This document shows positions 9,956 through 23,137 of a stretch of 64,000 nucleotides of DNA, piece after piece. Each line of letters opens with the position of its first letter. The first letter of the stretch is position 1. Source of the stretch: Epiperipatus broadwayi (Eukaryota > Onychophora > Udeonychophora > Euonychophora > Peripatidae). The notes under the pieces are model-generated. The model was not told the DNA's origin. It made no database searches and saw nothing but the letters and a program-made list of their open reading frames with translations. A program made the position numbers and the translations under genes. The DNA lies in assembly GCA_028023455.1 (NCBI GenBank), contig JAQFVV010012402.1, positions 16,368,935 through 16,432,934 on the forward strand, given 5' to 3'.

Positions 9956-12056
9956 CTTATTTTATGAGTAGATATGCAAGATTTACCTATTTGTAATGTT
10001 TGAGAACTAATCTGAAATCTGGTAGAAAGGAAGATGTAATTACTAAGTGTCTGACTTGCCTAAAACTTCAAGAAAACTCATTAAGGTTTTTCATATAATA
10101 ATAATAACAAAAATATGTAATAATTAAAGGTTTCTTAAGGTTATAATAAATTAATAATAATGTAGGTTATTGATATAGAATATATTTTGCTTTCATTCTG
10201 CCTTCAAACTATATATATATATATTAATAATTGGAAAAATGGAATTGATGTTGATATATTTAAATTTAATTTTAAAAAAATATCTTAATGAATGTGATTC
10301 TATTATTCACTAATATGACATTTAGTTAATTAATTTTGCTTATGTAGACTTGATCTTATTATTGATCATGTAAATTATGTGATATAAATACCTAAATAAC
10401 TTTTATTATTTCATCAAGTTGTATAAATAAGAAGATCAGTGATGTCTTTAAAAATTCCAGATCATACATTAGCTAACTCACTGATAAAAGGTCCACCTTG
10501 AATGATTGATAATGACCTACTTTGTTTAGATTCATATTTGTGATTAGTTTTAATTTACTAATTCAAGTAAATAAGTGCTTAGCAGATAATTTCATTGTAG
10601 CTCATTGAATTTATTTATGATGTTATCTAGAGCAATATTACTGGTTTTTTCATGTGGGTCCAAATTAAATATTGGCTTTATATATTTATTTTTAGCAGTG
10701 GAAGTGTCTATTAATTTTTTTGAAAATGTTACATTTTATATATATAATATCCGTTTGCACATAATGAAATAATGATTGGTCTTTATGCTCCACTCTTTTT
10801 TCCTTAAAAAGGGATAAACTGTCCATATGTGATTGGGAGTCTACTTTGCACTCTTATTAGTTGATATCAGGTTTGAAAAATGAGAGTTTTTCCTTGAAGT
10901 CATTCTTCTTCTTTACCTATTTAAAGAAGCCTGAAACTTCTAGAATAGAGTTTGTTTTGATTCCATTGTGCTCAACTTAATTATTTATATTTTTTATTGT
11001 GAATGACATTTAATTATTGATAACACTGTAATTTGTAACCCTTACTTACTTTTCATTACATGAATTGTAGTACCTTATGTTTCTTTTCTCACCACATTAT
11101 GGACCTTTTCATTCTGACCAATAATATAATCAATCTTCTTTTTACCCATAATTAAGTCATGATGAGTTTTTTGAAACTTCTGATCTATTAAGTATTAATT
11201 TAAACTGGAGCATATTTGATATAATAAGACATATGAATATTAATTAAAAAATATTTTATTTCAAAATAAACACACGATAAACATGTAACTCATTTACTTC
11301 TAAAGAATAATGATTAAAATATTTTTGCACACAATTCTAAATTAGAAATATTATGCATGCTGAGCAATACCTTAGTTTTGATAATTCTTTAAAATCAACA
11401 AAAATTAAATCCTTAATCTTTTACCTTTCTAAAGATATTATAATTAAATTCTGAATTCCTTCCTGACATTACTTTTCTTAAAATAATACTAATACATAAT
11501 AACTATATCACATATCTATTAATGTGACTGACTTATGTGAAGGGAAAGCATTCCATATCAATTTTAGTTACTAAATTTTGAAATAGCTTATGCTCAGAAC
11601 AAGTTAACTGAAATCTGTAATTAGAATGGCTAACTTCTTTATGGAAATCTTACTTTTCTTATTGCCTAGAGAACTTCAGGATGTGGCCTTACCTTAGTCT
11701 ACTGAATGATTTGGGAAATTTTAAATTATTTAGCTATAATATATCTAATAGAAAAATTATTTTTAGCACAATGTATTCATCATTAATTTCCTATCATTCC
11801 ATTTCTCATGAATATCTCATTAATTATGCAGTGCGTATTAAGTGATATCTCAAACTCTTAAATATAACAGTATAGTGGTTTTACTTTTAATAATTAATTT
11901 TTAAAAATACTTTTTTTATATTATAAACTTGGTATGAATAAAGTAACTTTAGAATAATATTCTTTTATATATTTTTTATTTTATTAATATGCACAAACAC
12001 ATAATTGTTAGACATACAAACTAATGTTTTAAAATGTACCAACATTTTTATAACCA
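9956..12056. other. unassigned AT-rich sequence
   Basis: No gene, RNA or repeat that I can support. Short AT microsatellites occur (for example 10212-10226). A faint DNA-integrase-like string near 10490-10540 was considered and rejected. Confidence 0.5.
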
Positions 12057-12416
12057 TTAAAACAGGCAAAACTCACTATACATATTGCCACACACAGCAA
12101 GCTAGAGTAATCAATGGATGCCAGAAGGCTTGTGCATAAAATCCCCATCTAGTGCCTACTCATCCAATATCCCCAAACTAGTTTCTAGCTTGTGGCCTTC
12201 ATCAGTGAGGAGCTTTGGATCTGAGAGCACTGCACCTACATCTTAGGATCTAATGCAACCCTCCAGCAACCACCTTTTATTTCCATTTAGCTACAAAACT
12301 ATGAGTCTTAAACTGAAACACTTTAATGTTTTCAATCCAAGCCCATTAGCTTATATAGTCATATATAGTTATACACAAGCATAAGAGGTGGTGATCATGT
12401 GATTGTTTATTTTTAT
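12057..12416 (-). mobile_element. Family A repeat, 5'-truncated
   Basis: The minus-strand copy includes the tail block, ribozyme, a GATCTAAGATG-type segment and the caaccaccttttat region (reverse of aaaaggtggctg). At its far end a plus-oriented scrap of the family (cacaagcataagaggtggtg and atcatgtgattg) is attached, another inverted junction. Confidence 0.78.
12162..12220 (-). ncRNA. hammerhead ribozyme motif, family A copy 4
   Basis: Minus strand. Core CTGATGA (12199-12205), stem II AGGC/GCTA-type with a 2-3 bp core, GAAAC, then a GTT cleavage triplet (still NUH). Stem I is TCCTCA with TGGGGA, all six pairs formed, and ATCC pairs with GGAT beyond the internal loop. Core intact. Confidence 0.7.
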
Positions 12417-14735
12417 AACCACTTAATTCCTATTTAAATTGTAAAACATTTTAATTGAAATTGTCACTATAAATTATTAAAGTATAAATGATAATAATTT
12501 ATTTATTAAGTTGATAACCTTATTTTAATTCCAATATTTGAATATATTTATTTTATGCATTGAATCAAAGTTTATTTGTTAATATATTTGGAAATCATTT
12601 ATCTTTATAAAAATGTTATTTGTTTTATTTGAAAATAGAAAATAAAAGTGACAATAGAAGATAGTAAAGTGATAAACTTTGGTCCTTAAGAACTATAGAT
12701 TCAAACTAATTAAAATACAAATTTCCATATTTTAACCTATTTTTTACCTTACAAATTCTTATCTCAAGCATATTTCTTTTTTTTAATGTTTAATAAAAAA
12801 AATACAAGGTATTTTAAACTAAACATAATAAATATATATTTTTTAAATTAACTGAGAGTGCATTTTAAGTTGAAAAAAATAGCATAGTGTGTGCTTATTT
12901 CGTGAATTCTGATATATAACGAAACTTTGGACTTCATAAAATCAATTACTCATGATTTTTAGCTTTTATTTGATATTTTATTCTATTTCAGTATGCATAC
13001 CATATTAAAATATATATTTAATAACTAGTATTTTTATAGATATTTTTTATTGAGGTATCCAAGTCATAATACCTAATATGGCTATTTTAGAGACACTATT
13101 TTGACAAGAGTTTTATAAACATATATATTTTACTTTTCCATGGCTGACAACATTATTTTTCCATTTAAATAATTTAGATTATAGTTTTCTGGATATATAT
13201 ATTAGGATTTATTTTTCAAAGCAATTCTGCTGCTTCTAAAAGAGATTGTTAACACTTTATTTGTTTATTCCTTTATTTACTGGGCATAAAACTTATTTTA
13301 TACATGGACTATCAAAAATTCCAAAACAGTTTCAAGTCTATTGGTTAAGATTGACTGAAAATATGTAACTACGCTCTCTCATCGACTAGATCGCTTTACA
13401 CTATCCTACAATAAAACATCTATAAGAACTAAACCTGCATTATCTAATATATTCTCTTCCTTGACAAATCCCATGCTAACTAATCAATAACCTACTCTCT
13501 TTTTCGTTTATATATATATTATGTGATAGTATTTAAATTTTAAATAAATATCTCCAAACTTCTTTTTAAAGTAATACATTTAATTTACGAACAAAAGAAT
13601 TACAATTTTAACTTTTATTTCTAATTATATTTTAAAATTTGCTTTCATAAATTAACTTGCTTCAAACCTCATTTTAAAAGAGACTTAATTTAACTTAATG
13701 TCTTTTTATATTTTATTCAATTTTTAATACAATCGATTTTATTAATTAAATTTAGCAATCTGTTATGTATATATTCTATTTATTTTTGTTTGTTTTTACC
13801 AGTGCCTCTTATTTCAATTCTACTATGTTGCGCCCATACCAAAACTTAGACCGCCTCTCTCATTATGCGTGTCGCAAACAATCTTTACTTTTCAGGTACA
13901 TATGTATTATATCAGATTTTAAAATGTAAAGATTAAATCTACAAGAAAATATTTATAATAATTAAATCTTGTTAAATTTAAAACTAAAATATAATTTATT
14001 TAAATAATTATTTTAACAAAAATGTATATATTTATATTTTCAATCTATGGTTACATTTATCCACGTACATTTCGTATAAAATAAAGTTACTCCATGAATT
14101 TTTTGCTAATTTTTTTAATTGCCTAATTTTCCTGTCTTACATATTACTGCTATCTACCTTTTTTCTATAGTTACCATAAAAATTAGCATTTCAATATGAA
14201 ATGTAGTTCATTAAACTATTGTGTATATTACTCCTAGATGTGACAGTAAATGTAAAAAAATAATTTAAATATATTTATAGATTAAACAAATCCATAGAAT
14301 CAGCATTTGTAGATAAGAGACAACACCCTTTAATAAACAACACATAATATGAATTTTTTCCCTGTAACTAATAATAACTAGATATACATTTATTGACCAA
14401 TTTGTTGACTTTATTCCTGTTACTGGAAAAAATCTAGACTTACTCAAAAAAAAAAAAATATTGGTAGAATGCTTAGTAAATATATTCTTGTATGCCCTTG
14501 TATTGTTTTTTAAATATTTTTGTATTGTGTTAAATTTTCTTTATGTATATTATACTGTGGTTGCAAAAAGGATTTGATTATTGACTGAAAGAACTTTTTT
14601 TTATTTCTTTTTGAGATCTTAAATGAATCAGACTGGACAAATTTCTAATATTCACTCTAAACATTCTTATCATTGCAAATATTATCACTATGTGGTTAAT
14701 CATATGGCAAATGAACTTAAATGATCTTTTTATCA
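12417..14735. other. unassigned AT-rich sequence
   Basis: No gene. Two patches (about 13375-13505 and 13800-13890) are less AT-rich and may be unique or old element sequence, but I recognise nothing in them. A (A)12 run lies at 14446. Confidence 0.5.
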
Positions 14736-16090
14736 ATATGCATTTGCCAACATGGTGAGTTTATTGGCTTTTTATCTTGGAGTTTAAATCAAAGAAACAC
14801 TATAGCCTTCACAATTGTCTGATAGTTTTTAATTGAAACATCTGTTGAGTTTCCTTAAAGGCAGGATCAATGTGCATGTGAATAATCTTTTTTAAATATT
14901 TATAACCATGACAAAAAAAAAAAAACTAAATTATGGCATTATTCCCAGAGATTGTAAAATTGTCAGCCAAGCATTTGACCAAAGGTAAAAAATGCTAATA
15001 ATCCTGATTGTAGACCATTGCATTGTTAGCAGGAAGCTGGAGAGTTGTCGATCAATGCATCAACCAAAGGCAAAGGGTGCTAAGAATCCCCTAATTTTAA
15101 ACCATGTCTGCTATTTAATGGTAGTTTTTTATTTAGCTCCCTACAACTACAAATTATTTTTTAAATGAAGGAAAATTGCATGAACTGATAAAAAACAAAC
15201 TGTCTAATATTAAATGGGACATTTTGAACATGTTATAGAGGCACAAATATTGGAATCACATGTAGAGTGGGCTTTATTATAAAAAAAAAAAGAAACAACA
15301 ATATTACTGAGATTGATATACCATCTGTAGGTTAAACAACTATAATATTTTATCTTTTTTAAATGAGAGTTTTTTTCTCTCTACATTTTAATATACAGTT
15401 AAATAAAAATATTTTTATTTCTTCCTTTTTACAATTTTATGGCTAATTTTTATAATTTTTCCTAAACAAACATATTTATTTAAAACAAATACACTTTTTA
15501 GGAGCAGTATAAGATACTATACTGCCATGTGGTCATTGCTGCTTAAACATTTCATGCTCTAAAAATTATATAAATAATTAAAGCTAAAGAAAATGTATAA
15601 ATCTTTTAAAAAAAACTTTAATAAAACATTTACTTAATATTTAGTATATCAGACAGAATGGGAGATATTAAATGTAAATAAATCACAAGATTTTTGATCA
15701 AACCAAACATTTTAAAATGGTTATGGGAGACTTTAGTACTAAAACTGATAAATGGTTGAAAAATAAAAATGTTGCAGATAAATTTAATTATTATAATTGA
15801 ATTGAGAGAAGACACAGAGCTATGGATTTCACACACAAAAAAGAAAAACTATATTATAAATCAGTCTAAAAAAGCTATTAAATAAGTTATAAACATGGAA
15901 ACATCCAAATAAATATATAGCAGAATTGGATTATATTTTGATTAACTGAATATTTCAAGAGTGTAATCTTCTTAATAGACAAAGTGAGCATTAATTTGTG
16001 AGATGTAAGATACATCTTATTGCAAGAAGAAAAACTAAATAGTAGTAATCTTACAAGATTTGATAAAGATTTCTGCCATACTTAAAGATG
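14736..16090 (+). mobile_element. old RTE-type LINE, 5' part, heavily degraded
   Basis: It follows the younger LINE (reverse complement of about 61330-62310) in order: a 5' untranslated block with ggtgagtttattggcttttt, then attcccagag, gggtgctaagaatcccct, the endonuclease start (attaaatgggacatt), and a later stretch translating to VMGDFSTKTD, the counterpart of VMGDFNARIG. The conserved order over more than 1 kb with many stops and indels makes it a pseudogene copy. It shows that the 5' untranslated region belongs to the family. Confidence 0.82.
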
Positions 16091-18954
16091 AAATGCTCTG
16101 AAATGTCTTATATCTGGTTTCTATATCAGCCAGTGGTCTTCACTGTTATATTTATTATTTCAATCAATTGAATTCATGGATTTAGTTATTCTATTTTTTG
16201 GCACTTATATTTGTTACTTTGAAATTGTTTCTTTTTTTCTTTTGATATTTTAAAGTATACATACCTAGGAGAATGTGTTTTTTTTTTGTTTTGTTTTTTT
16301 TTAAAAAAAGGTACACTATTTTCACTGCTAAAGATAAAAAGGATAAGCGAACTAAATTGATAATTAAGCCTTACATGACAAAATGTTTAGCATTCTAATG
16401 TTCATTGTATATTTGCATTTGGTATATAGATCTTAATGTAGTCAGATAAATTTGTTATTAACTATTTATTCATTCTATAAATATATTTTGTATCAGATCT
16501 CATTCTTTATAGTAATGTGATTTTTACTATTGATTGCAAAGATATATATATATCATTAAAAACCAGTCAACATTTAGATAATCCCAATATCAATAACAAT
16601 CAACAATTTCCAAACTGTTGTCAAGGCAACCTTCTTTTAACAATAAGGTGGAGTCTCACCCTTATAAATGGTCTAATATATTTATATAGACACTAAAGAT
16701 TGCAATTTGACCACAGAGATTGAAATTATTGATACAGAGAAGTTTAAATAAATCTTTTTAAACTGGTAAATAAAACCTATTCTGAATGCAGACTAATTAT
16801 AACATTACAAACTGCAATTATAAATTTCAAATTGCGCCCAAAGTATTAATACATATGGATAAGTTGACACAGATAAAATTTAGTATATTTTATATGTAGG
16901 ATTTACATGGTTATATAAAAAGAACTATTTCAGTTTATAATCTAAACATTGATAAAGTATAATGGAATCATATCAAATCATCAAAGTTTATAAGAATATA
17001 GAAAATGAGTTAATTATGATATAAATATATATCGTAACTAGTGGAAATCTAGTAAATAATTTATTGGAATACAGTTAATGTTTTAAATATTTCTAACATA
17101 ACTCTTAATCCACTTAGCTATGACTAAGTAGTTTAGAAATGACCCATTACTTAGGTTACATGAGGATAAACCATAAAATCAAAATTAGAAGTAAATTTTT
17201 TTGTATATTAAATTTTCTCCTTAAAGTCTGTTGGAAATAATTAGGCGATAAAGTACAATGACAACTGTTAATACTTGATCATTATCGATAACAATCAATT
17301 ATAGTTTGCACATCCTTAACACAATATATGTTCTAGCATTTAGCCCTTCAAAAATTTAATAAACTTTCAGAAAATTTAATAACAGCCATGACTATTATAT
17401 AATATATTCAATTAGTTTTTTTTTTAAAAAAAAAAAGTAAAAAAAAAATATCCTTAACAATTAAAAAAAAAACTAAATAATTAAAATAAAATTAATATTT
17501 AATACACTTCTTTGTCCAATTTTTTACAACAGCAGCAAATTTTATTTATCCTTCGATAATTCGACTAACTAGTTGTCTTCATCAGAATTTCTATTAACCT
17601 TAAATTTTTTTATATGAATATGTACAACTAATGCATAAAAAATTAAGAAGTGAAAAGATATTATAAAATAAAACGGACGTACTCACATATAGTAATTACT
17701 GAGAGTTTCAGATAGTGCTTAGAATAAAACAAATTTCTTGAAACACATTCTCTCATAATTTTACAATGAACATTTATAAAGCTTGCGACAAATAAATTCT
17801 TATTCATAATTTTCTGAAAAGAAATATATGTATACCCACACTTTCACACACACATATTTTTTGTCAATATTTATTTATCAATAACTTTATTTGTTCTATG
17901 ATATGCTCTTGCAAATAAAATATTTTTTTAATCTTGTTATCATAGATGAAATATATTCATATTAATATGTTTTTGAAATGTTCTTGTTAAAATATTGTTT
18001 ATACAATAGTTTGACATATATAAAAACAGCTTGTGAAATTGGTGAATTTATTCACCTATTATACCCATTGCCTAAAGATCAAGTTTGGACAGAAGGAATT
18101 TTGAAAAATTTTCACGTCACAAAAAGATTTAAGATTATTATTGATAGATAGATAGCCCATAGTTAATTCAGCAAACTACTAGAAATCAGTAAACGAGTAT
18201 TTAAGCTAGGAAGTAGAGATCTCTGATGAGTGTCTGCACTGATTGTAAAATTAATATAAAAAAAGTTATATAAGAGTGTTTTCATCATTGATGGGGATAT
18301 TATACTAAGCCTTTACCTTATATAAAATTCATATTAAACGTTTTATTTTAAAATGGTAAAAATTTAGAACTCTAGTAGGGATTACTTATTACAATAGATT
18401 AATTTTCTGAGAAAAGAGCTTATAATATTATACAAGTTAGCTATTTTTATAAATGTAACTCTTTTTACAAATGTAACTCTTTTTACAAATTCATACTTTT
18501 TTAAAGGTCTTTTGTTAAACTATTGCTTAGAAATATAGATTTTATTGTTTGGCTTTCCATTGCATTAATATGATACAATGATCATGGCGGAAAGAAGTAA
18601 AATAACCAATAATTACCGCATGTCACTTATGAAAGTCACACTGCACTTTTAGATAAGCAAGCACTTAATTGCTCACAGTGATTTTTTTTTACTTTTCGCA
18701 GATAAAAAATCAATGCATCAAATTTCTAGTGTAAATTAAGCATTAAATTAGTAAATCAATTGCTGTGTGTAACAGTGTATGCCAACTATCAAATTAACAA
18801 TATTCTTGGTCCAAAGCCATTCCAAATTATTACTTTTCTAGATCAATAGGGAAATATAACAACATTCAAACAATATCTTTTACTTATTCCTTTTCTTAAT
18901 ATATGAATTTTTCTACAGTACAGGCTTTTTCGCACCTGCACTCCAATACGTAAT
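16091..18954. other. unassigned AT-rich sequence
   Basis: No gene. Near 17555-17590 the minus strand reads CTGATGA, a GAC/GTC hairpin and GAA, a degenerate hammerhead-like core without a convincing stem I. A 20-bp unit (tttttacaaatgtaactc) is repeated near 18445-18490. Poly-A/T runs cluster near 17420-17480. Confidence 0.45.
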
Positions 18955-19405
18955 ATATAGGAGGGGGGTTGAACTCAGAAAAAATTTCATATATTAAAAT
19001 ATAGTGCTGTAAGGTCTACCCATCTCTCATATATGTATGTAAATAGATTATGTTCTGTACATGAGGGGTTAGATTAACTTATGGTCAACATGGTATGGTG
19101 AGTTGGCACCAATGTGGGCTTTGAACATTCCATCATCAGATTTTCAAAGAAATGGATGGCTGAAGAGTTGTGGGGTGGAGTTGATTGAAGCCTGTCCATT
19201 AAAGTATTAACATTAGTTATCTTCATATAAGCTGAGCATTGATTGTATACATGTGTGGAGATGATAATCTGGACCAACTGACAAGTGCTGGTTTAGCATG
19301 AAATATATATATTGGTGATTATTTATATTTTCAACATATGTGTGAGCAAATGTGCCAGCAGTATGAGATAGCAAGTCTGAGTTCAAACCCCTTATTCCTT
19401 TTCTG
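18955..19405 (+). mobile_element. Family B hammerhead-bearing repeat
   Basis: Plus-strand copy of the family seen at 25.7, 41-44, 57-58 and 63.4 kb. Blocks in order: tacatgaggggt, a gtcaacatgg segment, attttcaa..aatggatggctga, gcctgtccattaaagta, gctgagcattgattgta, the ribozyme, ggtgattattta, gtatgagata and gagttcaaacccc. A short minus-strand scrap (gggggttgaactcag, 18964) precedes it. No ORF. Confidence 0.8.
19265..19325 (+). ncRNA. hammerhead ribozyme motif, family B (core mutated)
   Basis: ACCAA, then CTGACAA (normally CTGATGA, so G8 is lost), stem II GTGC/GCAT with loop TGGTTTA, GAAA, an AU-rich stem III, then ATA before TTGGT, which re-pairs with ACCAA as stem I. Probably inactive because of G8. 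Confidence 0.6.
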
Positions 19406-19621
19406 AAACTTTAAATCACTATAAAATGTGTTAGAAATTTAAGCAAACATTAATGGATACTAAATATTAACTTACAATATCTAATGGATATTCATTTATG
19501 ATGAGAACTGTAGTATTAAAATAAATGTTTAATAATAATTAATGTATTTATGTGAAGTGGATAATGTCAAAGACGTGAATACAGCAAGTTTGATGCTTAT
19601 CAATCAAATTGTAAAAAGACT

Positions 19622-19623
19622 CC

Positions 19624-19693
<70 letters not shown>

Positions 19694-19696
19694 TAG

Positions 19697-19726
<30 letters not shown>
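19622..19726. repeat. compound microsatellite (CT)n(TA)n
   Basis: (CT) from about 19623 passes into (TA), which is interrupted once by GTTTAG and then continues to about 19725. Confidence 0.97.
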
Positions 19727-19729
<3 letters not shown>

Positions 19730-21103
19730 CTGGGTGGGAGATAGATCAAATAAAAAAGAAAATATGGAATAAAATTATTTTACTCTTTAATAAAATAACT
19801 AGAATAAAAACTTACTTTTTAATAAGAAATATCATAGTGATAAGCAAAATTGTAAAACAAATTGTTGATTTCCTTTTATAGAAAGTGACAATATTATAAA
19901 ATTATTTATTATAAATTCGATCTATTCCAGCTGCAATACCCAGAGGTTACTTATGGCCAGGCCAAAGCTATATAAGATATATAATTACAACCATCTTTCC
20001 AGGCCACAGATCTTCTCTACTGCTGAATTCAACCCCTATCATTCAAAGCACTTATTTGTTTTGAAGTAAACTTCAGGTACCAGCTAACTACAAGAAGTAG
20101 TTATCATGCCCTGAATGATGGCAAACTAATTCAGCACCTAAGAAATCCCAACTAGCTCAATGAAATATAATTCAAAAGACTGCTTGTATAACTTCCCTGC
20201 TAAATTGTTCTTAGTGATATAATTAAAGAATTGCCCAAAAAATGCTAAATTTTCAAGAATAATTTATTTTGTAATACTTTAAATTATTTAAGATCCAATT
20301 TATCATCTCTTCCCTACATAAAACAATATCAGGCACACATATTATAAATTAACATATAATATTAAATAAACATAAGCATTAAAACATTATATCACACACA
20401 CACATTTTTTCCATAAGCTATTTGTTTGCATGATTTGAAAAAGTTCTGGGAATATTTGCTGCTTACACTAACTGCACATAAATAGTTCTTTTATGATAAT
20501 TAAGAGTTCAGTTCTGTTAACTCTGGATATTTCAAAGATTGCAATGCCTACAATAATAAATTACTGAATCAATAGGAATGGGAATAAAGGATAATTAATA
20601 TTATCTATAGGTTTTTTGAGATATGTGTTCCTCTGGATGGATGTCTGCTTCTTTCTCGTGTGTGATGCGTGTTGTACCAACCGGTTGGAAATTTGGATAG
20701 CTGATGAATGTTTCCTTGCTGCATTTCAGTCTGGTGGACAAATGTTTGAATGGCTCAGGTTGTTATATATTCATTGCAGCTAGTTAGAGACCTTCAGATA
20801 TTCTAGGATGGTCAAAGATTGGAATGCAGCGGCATAACTTTGATTTCTGATTAGCAAAGCATGTTTTCTTGGAGATCACAAAAAATATAAAAATTACAGA
20901 CTGGAATAATACTGCTAAAAGATATGATCTGCTCTGCTGATGGTAAAGTTTTTAAGTCTATTTATATGTGGCCATCTTATTGTTTGGTTTGATTAACATT
21001 TAAATTAATTAAATTTATTAATTAAATTTCTATTGTTTATTTGTTCACATTCCTTCTAGATTAATCTACTTAAGATAAGATATAACCTTTTTAATTATTC
21101 CCA
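19727..21103. other. unassigned sequence
   Basis: No gene. Patches 19920-20170 and 20600-20890 are less AT-rich and non-repetitive to the eye (for example gtaccaaccggttgg at 20675). They could be unique DNA or unrecognised element sequence. Confidence 0.45.
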
Positions 21104-21230
21104 TTGTTTATTTGTAGCCATTGCTAATTAATTACTCACACTGTTTATTTGTAGCCATTGCTAATTAATTACTCACACTGTTTATTTGTAGCCATTGCTA
21201 ATTAATTACTCACACTGTTTATTTGTAGCC
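21104..21230. repeat. 37-bp tandem repeat, about 3.4 copies
   Basis: The unit (tgtttatttgtagccattgc followed by taattaattactcacac) recurs with start spacing 21111, 21148, 21185 and 21222. Copies are nearly identical, which implies recent expansion. Confidence 0.95.
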
Positions 21231-21673
21231 TTCTTTGAATTTAACTTAATTTTTATATTACAAACTTTATTTTTCATTTTTTAAAATTCAACTTCTTTTT
21301 ATATATATATTTAATGTACTTATTTAAAATCAACACATGCATTTTCTTATTTTCTTTTAAATGAGAAAAATATCATTTTAAAATCTTTTTTTTATTTAGT
21401 TACCCCCCCCCCAAATTGTTTTTATTATTATTATTTTGAACTAGTAAAACTTATAGTAATAATCGCTTATAAAAAAAAAACTCTTTAACTTTCTGAATTA
21501 TAATTCTCTTTCTGAAACTTTTAATTACCTTCTTTCAATGTTCTTAATTACCTTCTTTCAATGTTTTTAATTCAATCATTTACTGACAACTTACTCTGCA
21601 GTGATTTTATTATTCATTAAAGTTTTAATTTTAAAATCTTTATGTTGTTTGAATAAAATTTTATTTTAGTCAA

Positions 21674-21757
21674 TCATTGGTGGCCTTGTGGTTAGCATAG
21701 CTGCTTTCCAAGTAGCTGGCCTGGGTTTACTTCCTGTTAGTGCTTTGACATATGAAA
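21674..21757 (+). mobile_element. tRNA-derived SINE, degraded
   Basis: Contains an A-box match TGGTTAGCATAG and a decayed B box GGTTTACTTCC, then the family 3' motif (GTGCTTTGACATATG) and an A-rich tail. Related to the copies near 6.3 and 32.9 kb. Confidence 0.72.
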
Positions 21758-22705
21758 AAAAAAGAAAAACAATTATTTTAATAATTTTTAAATAAAATTT
21801 TACATGTAGCATTGTTCATTAATGGTACAATATATTGATATGTATTTTTATAAACAAAAAATATATACTAGTATAGTTGTTTTTTTTTACTTTATCTTTT
21901 TAGGTTAATATTAACATCAACTTTTAAATAACAGTTATATAAATCTGTATAATAAGATCAATAACAATAATCAAATGGTTAAATGCTTAAGAATGGCATG
22001 ACATCCAAACACATTAATAAATAGCAAATTAAGTTTCAATTCATGAATCATTAGTTATTGAATCTATTACTTTACTGCTGTAATAAATCACACAGAACAA
22101 AAATAATTGTTTTATTATTATTTCAAAATAAACTTTATTTGTACTGTAAGTCAAATATCAGGGGTTATACAATGTTCATGACCACAATCAGATAATTACA
22201 AAGCTTATACTAGGAGTATATAAAATTTACATTGAGTGGAACATATTATATAAAAAATATTTTCTAACAGAATTGAATAATATGGTGTTATAGAAATTAA
22301 CTTGTCAAGATTATGATGTATGCAAACTGAAGATAGCTTGAAGTACAAGAAAATTAAGTTATAGATCACTAATGAATATAGACTGTTTGGTCTGTCTAGA
22401 GTTATGAATGCTAGACAGGCCAGATTAGAACATATTCAACTTAAGAAATAAAAATAAAAATAATTGTTTCATTGCTTTGACTTTCTAAGCAATAATTGTT
22501 TCAATGCTTAGAAAGTCATGTAATATACAGGCTATGTCAATTCAATACCCATTAGCTCTTGAATCTATTGCTTTATCATTCTGCTAATTTGTGCAGGCAA
22601 TAAAAAAAGTTCCTGAAAATTAATATAATGATTAAAATTTAGTTCATGTTTTTATTTTATCATTTTTTCAACAAAAAAAAATAAAATTACTTGAGTGCAC
22701 AGAGA
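21758..22705. other. unassigned AT-rich sequence
   Basis: No gene. A short inverted or duplicated motif (aataattgtttca with tgctt..actttctaagc) lies near 22455-22520. Confidence 0.45.
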
Positions 22706-23137
22706 CAAAACACTCCATACAGTAATATCACTCAGTGCCAACCAGAATAATCAATGGATGCAAGAAGAACCAAAGACACCAAAATGTAGGGATGCTGAGC
22801 AGAGTTCAGATCTATATAACTATACAAGTGAGTGATCTTGAATTGAAAACATTATTATGTTTTCATTTTGGACTCAAAGTTTTATAGTTAACTAAAAAGA
22901 CAAAAGGTAGTTGCCAAAGGGTGTTATTAGATCCAAGACTCCTCACTGGTGAAAGCTACAAGCTAGAAATTATTCTGGGGATATTATATGAATAGGCATT
23001 AGATGGGGATTTTATGCACAAACCTTCTTGCATCCATTGATTATTCGGGGTTGCACTGAATGATGATACTGTATGGAGAGTTTTGCCTTTGTGATAACAG
23101 CTTGTTTAAGCATAAAGAGTGGTGATCATGTGATTTT
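22706..23137 (+). mobile_element. Family A repeat with inverted 5' end
   Basis: The body is plus-oriented (caaagacaccaaaatgta, ribozyme, catccattgattattc, ggagagttttgcc, gtgatcatgtgattt). The first ~60 bp (22706-22766) are the same tail in reverse orientation, so the element begins and ends with inverted tails. Such inverted terminal pieces are described for Penelope-like elements. Confidence 0.75.
22931..22990 (+). ncRNA. decayed hammerhead motif, family A copy 5
   Basis: Aligned to the intact copies, the core reads CTGGTGA (A6 lost) at 22946-22952, followed by GAAAT. Stem I TCCTCA/TGGGGA is still perfect. Inactive by core mutation. Confidence 0.55.

Noticed and set aside
10490-10700. Possible retroviral-type integrase remnant (GPP, then MIDND)
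   Set aside because: Only one short resemblance, with stops on both sides and no second motif in the right spacing.
17555-17590. Hammerhead ribozyme on the minus strand (CTGATGA, GAC/GTC, GAA)
   Set aside because: A15.1 and the NUH triplet are not satisfied and stem I does not form; kept only as a hint.
19074-19277. 67-codon minus frame (also similar frames at 57764-57985 and 63393-63674)
   Set aside because: These lie inside family B repeats that are non-coding in other copies.
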